Part shown: piece by piece, positions 5,037-6,842 of the stretch
Layout of the letters: the number at the start of each line of letters is the position of its first letter
Position numbering within the stretch: the stretch's first letter is position 1
Assembly: GCA_018061745.1 (NCBI GenBank)
Contig: JAGOTN010000007.1
Span: forward strand, 1-6,842
Reading direction: 5' to 3'
DNA from: Minisyncoccota bacterium
GTDB taxonomy: Bacteria; Patescibacteriota; Minisyncoccia; Phycocordibacterales; JAACPR01
DNA length: 6,842 nucleotides
Notes under the pieces: model-generated
Seen by the model: only the letters and a program-made list of their open reading frames with translations
Told to the model about the DNA's origin: nothing
Databases searched by the model: none
Translations under genes and position numbers: made by a program

Positions 5037-5753
5037 ATGAAAAAAGTCTTTGTAGGTTTATTAATGATAAGTATTGTTGTAATAGGTTATTTTTACTTTT
5101 CATCTAAGGTTGTAGAGGCTCCAAAAACAGAAGAGAAAAAACAAGAAGAAATTGTAATGCTTACCGTTGCAAGCTCATCTAAACAAATTGTAAAGGAAAA
5201 TTATAATATAAATTTTGATTTTCCTTTTACAAATCAAGAAAAAATTGATTCAGAAATATCAAAAATTGTAGATACTTCTATTTCAACTTTTGAACAAGAA
5301 ATATCAAATTTTAATCCTGCTCCAACCGGAATAGAAAGACCTTATACGCTTTCAGGAACTTATAAATCTTATTTAGGAAATAAGTACGATAATTTTGTTT
5401 TCCTAATTTCTATTGATTTTGGTGGTGCGCATCCAAATCATTTTTATAAAACTTTAACTTTTGATAAAAATCAAAATGTTGTTTCTATTCAAAATATTTT
5501 AGACAAAGAATTATCTGGTATTTCTACTGTAAATAAGATTTCTCAATTAGTTATTATGCAGATCACTAAAAAATTGGGTGTAAACGCAAATCCTGAAATG
5601 ATTGAAGCTGGAGCAGGTCCTAATATTGAAAATTTTAGAAATTTCTATATTGAAGGAGATGAGATTGTATTTATTTTTGAACCGTATGCTGTAGCTGCTT
5701 ATGCTTATAGTTCACAAGAAGCTAGAATCAAATTCTCAGATCTTAAAATGTAA
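5037..5753 (+). CDS. Membrane-anchored PdaC/DUF4163-DUF3298 (RsiV-like) protein
   Basis: A 238-residue extracytoplasmic protein anchored by one N-terminal hydrophobic helix (residues 4-22) after MKK. There is no lipobox cysteine and no obvious signal-peptidase site. A charged Lys/Glu linker follows (about 27-40), then the folded part. Residues about 50-125 resemble the PdaC/DUF4163 domain. Residues about 126-238 resemble DUF3298, with GGAHPNHFYKTLTFDKN near 129-145 and the signature-like FEPYAVAAYAYSSQEARIKFSDL at the end. Family members include the B. subtilis anti-sigma factor RsiV, whose outer domain binds lysozyme, and PdaC, a peptidoglycan deacetylase. No sigma gene is adjacent and no cytoplasmic anti-sigma domain precedes the helix, so this is more likely an envelope or ligand-binding protein than an anti-sigma factor. 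The start is one base after the cupin stop, with a weak AGG (5026-5028) eight bases upstream: translational coupling is likely. Its end overlaps the convergent doxX-like gene by 18 bases. It is very A+T-rich. Confidence 0.8.
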   Translation: MKKVFVGLLMISIVVIGYFYFSSKVVEAPKTEEKKQEEIVMLTVASSSKQIVKENYNINFDFPFTNQEKIDSEISKIVDTSISTFEQEISNFNPAPTGIERPYTLSGTYKSYLGNKYDNFVFLISIDFGGAHPNHFYKTLTFDKNQNVVSIQNILDKELSGISTVNKISQLVIMQITKKLGVNANPEMIEAGAGPNIENFRNFYIEGDEIVFIFEPYAVAAYAYSSQEARIKFSDLKM

Positions 5754-6737
5754 GTCGTTTTTCTTCATGTAATTATCTACAGATAATTTTCCACCTCCGG
5801 TTATAAACAGAACTGCAAGAATTCCAAATAATGTAATGTGTGAAGCTACATCTTCTCCAAAATAGAAGAATGAAAGAGATAAAACTATAAATGCGATTGA
5901 TGCTGTAACTCGTGTAAATATACCAAGCATAAGTGATAAGCCTATTATAAATTCTATTATTCCAGTAGATAAAACCCACATTTCTACAGATACAGGAACT
6001 ACTTTTTGTAAATCAAATGCTAAAACTATAAGTTCAGATAAGTTTGGATTAAATATTTTTTCATAAAGTGCTAAAAATATCATTGCTCCTCCAATACCAA
6101 ATCTTAAAACCAACGGAACGTATTTTTTTAAACTTGCGAAAGGTGAAATTTTTGGCATTCCAATAAGATCATCTAAACCGGGTTTTTCGTTATCTAAAAT
6201 TAGAAGAGCTACTGCGACTGCAAGAAAATCTAAGTTTCCTAAAATATAGAAATCTTGAAATAAAGCGTAAGCAAAAATACCGATCGCAGCTAAAGTTGCC
6301 GGTATTACAAAGAAACCTACCATTATTAAAAATCCTAAAAGAATTTGTATCGTTGAAAATGCTTCGTATCCATATAATGCCGGAGATACTAGATTAAATG
6401 CTGTACCAGATCCTATTAGAGCAATACCTAGAGCAAGTCTTAGCATCCAAGGTGTAAAAACTAAATAAGTCTCAGCTTTTTCTGTTACTGATTTTAATTT
6501 ATCTTTTAAAATTTTTATTTTAGTAAAAGCGATTATTGCAATAATAGTAGCTGCAATTGTCCAAAAAACTAACGCAATATTCATCGGGTCTTTTATAGCT
6601 TCCCATAAAAAATTAAAATTCATACCACTGTTTTGTGACGCTGTTTCCTCATCCATTAAATAACGAACATGAGCATCTACTTTATTCGCATAAAATACTG
6701 CGAATAATAAAAATAAACCACTAATATATTTGATCAT
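5736..6737 (-). CDS. DoxX-like multi-pass membrane protein with signal peptide
   Basis: A 333-residue inner-membrane protein. The N-terminus looks like a cleavable signal peptide (MIKYISGLFLLFAVFYANKVDA), with cleavage likely after VDA to leave a mature HVRYL start. Hydrophobic segments follow at about 53-72, 97-114, 128-145, 147-160, 168-182, 207-225, 252-273, 276-293 and 299-313. The last block, from about 206, has the DoxX/TQO-type pattern (VLRFGIGGAMIFLALYEKIF). A similar opening occurs at about 98 (MLRLALGIALIGSGT), suggesting two related four-helix halves. DoxX-family proteins include quinone-linked thiosulfate oxidase subunits and many uncharacterised redox-related membrane proteins; the substrate here is unknown. 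The TGA stop at 5736-5738 lies inside the 3' end of the convergent DUF3298 gene. There is no Shine-Dalgarno sequence before the ATG. TAAAAT lies six bases upstream and two further TATAAT boxes lie farther up. At about twice the length of a single DoxX unit (around 140 residues), the protein fits a two-unit architecture. Confidence 0.8.
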   Translation of the reverse strand: MIKYISGLFLLFAVFYANKVDAHVRYLMDEETASQNSGMNFNFLWEAIKDPMNIALVFWTIAATIIAIIAFTKIKILKDKLKSVTEKAETYLVFTPWMLRLALGIALIGSGTAFNLVSPALYGYEAFSTIQILLGFLIMVGFFVIPATLAAIGIFAYALFQDFYILGNLDFLAVAVALLILDNEKPGLDDLIGMPKISPFASLKKYVPLVLRFGIGGAMIFLALYEKIFNPNLSELIVLAFDLQKVVPVSVEMWVLSTGIIEFIIGLSLMLGIFTRVTASIAFIVLSLSFFYFGEDVASHITLFGILAVLFITGGGKLSVDNYMKKNDLHFKI

Positions 6738-6743
6738 AAAATT

Positions 6744-6749
6744 ATTTTA
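6744..6749 (-). promoter_or_regulatory. Candidate -10 box(es) of the doxX-like gene
   Basis: On the minus strand TAAAAT (6749 to 6744) lies exactly six bases before the ATG, the same spacing as the cupin and GH1 modules, and would give a leaderless message. Two perfect minus-strand TATAAT boxes lie farther upstream, at 6757-6752 and 6769-6764. They would give leaders of roughly 8 and 20 bases. I cannot choose between them; the region is so A+T-rich that one or more may be fortuitous. Confidence 0.4.
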
Positions 6750-6774
6750 ATATTATATGTTTAATTATACATCA

Positions 6775-6783
6775 TGATATAAT
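6775..6783 (+). promoter_or_regulatory. Extended -10 promoter, leaderless start of the GH1 gene
   Basis: TGATATAAT at 6775-6783 is a perfect TGnTATAAT extended -10, followed by exactly six T residues and then the ATG at 6790. Transcription would begin at the start codon. There is no Shine-Dalgarno sequence. The arrangement is the same as in front of the cupin gene, and it shares a 52-base divergent intergenic region with the doxX-like gene. Confidence 0.7.
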
Positions 6784-6789
6784 TTTTTT

Positions 6790-6842
6790 ATGGAACAAAA
6801 ACTAGAATTCCCAAAGGGATTTTTTTGGGGAGCAGCATCAGC
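6790..6842 (+). CDS. Glycoside hydrolase family 1 (beta-glucosidase-like), 5' fragment
   Basis: Only the first 17 codons and two bases lie in the window: MEQKLEFPKGFFWGAAS followed by GC-. The segment FPKGFFWGAAS is the beginning of the conserved N-terminal signature of GH1 enzymes (beta-glucosidases, beta-galactosidases, 6-phospho-beta-glucosidases), in which the first beta-strand is followed by a substrate-binding Q-x-E-G segment just beyond this window edge. These retaining glycosidases cleave beta-linked sugars in the cytoplasm. No signal peptide precedes the signature. Catalytic Glu residues are outside the window, so activity and substrate cannot be judged. It is transcribed divergently from the doxX-like gene. 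Confidence 0.85.
   Translation, partial: MEQKLEFPKGFFWGAAS

Noticed and set aside
5742..5762. CTTA-AAATG-TAAG followed by T-rich sequence as a terminator between the convergent genes.
   Set aside because: The stem is only four A/T-rich pairs, too weak for an intrinsic terminator in such A+T-rich DNA.
1..6842. CRISPR arrays, transposase genes, insertion-sequence ends, tRNA or rRNA genes.
   Set aside because: No regularly spaced repeats apart from the coding SYGSR array, no terminal inverted repeats with target duplications, and no tRNA or rRNA signatures were seen on either strand.

Overview
The window is an A+T-rich bacterial chromosome fragment. It most likely comes from a Candidate Phyla Radiation (Patescibacteria, perhaps Parcubacteria) genome. 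That placement is an inference from several traits: short intergenic gaps; almost no Shine-Dalgarno sequences; two clear extended -10 boxes placed so that transcription would begin at the start codon; a DEAD-box helicase with a Ser/Tyr/Gly/Arg-rich disordered arm; and a gene set (BipA, small cupin, DUF3298 protein, DoxX-like membrane protein, GH1 glycosidase) that I associate with these genomes. No reading frame contains an in-frame TGA and one gene ends in TGA, so the standard bacterial code fits better than the TGA=Gly code of Gracilibacteria and Absconditabacteria.

Region by region. Bases 1-1146 are compositionally foreign. Hand-counted 60-base lines give about 48-55% G+C, against about 33% in typA and 22% in part of the DUF3298 gene. 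This block holds two unrecognised small genes (19-453 and 632-1072). Both start immediately after the same 8 bases, giving the shared 11-mer AGTACATTATG. They are separated by a 178-base stretch (454-631) full of potential hairpins, including a perfect UUCG-tetraloop stem. A hairpin overlaps the stop codon of the second gene, and an intrinsic terminator (1114-1146) closes the block. From 1147 on comes the A+T-rich housekeeping DNA: typA/bipA (1209-2987), a DEAD-box RNA helicase (3021-4643), a small cupin (4664-5035), and a membrane-anchored PdaC/RsiV-like DUF3298 protein (5037-5753), all on the plus strand. A DoxX-like multi-pass membrane protein (5736-6737, minus strand) converges on the DUF3298 gene with an 18-base overlap. 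The first 18 codons of a GH1 beta-glucosidase-like gene start at 6790, divergent from doxX across a 52-base intergenic region.

Functionally, typA and the helicase are both ribosome/RNA-associated housekeeping genes and plausibly a translation/RNA-remodelling pair. The cupin and DUF3298 genes are one base apart and probably co-transcribed. The doxX-like and GH1 genes have separate divergent promoters. The parts most worth a second look are the foreign 5' block (two orphan genes with an identical start-site motif flanking a structured RNA segment), the repeated TGnTATAAT-N6-ATG leaderless modules, the sticker-like SYGSR arm of the helicase, and the apparent internal duplication in the DoxX-like protein, whose predicted mature form begins with histidine.
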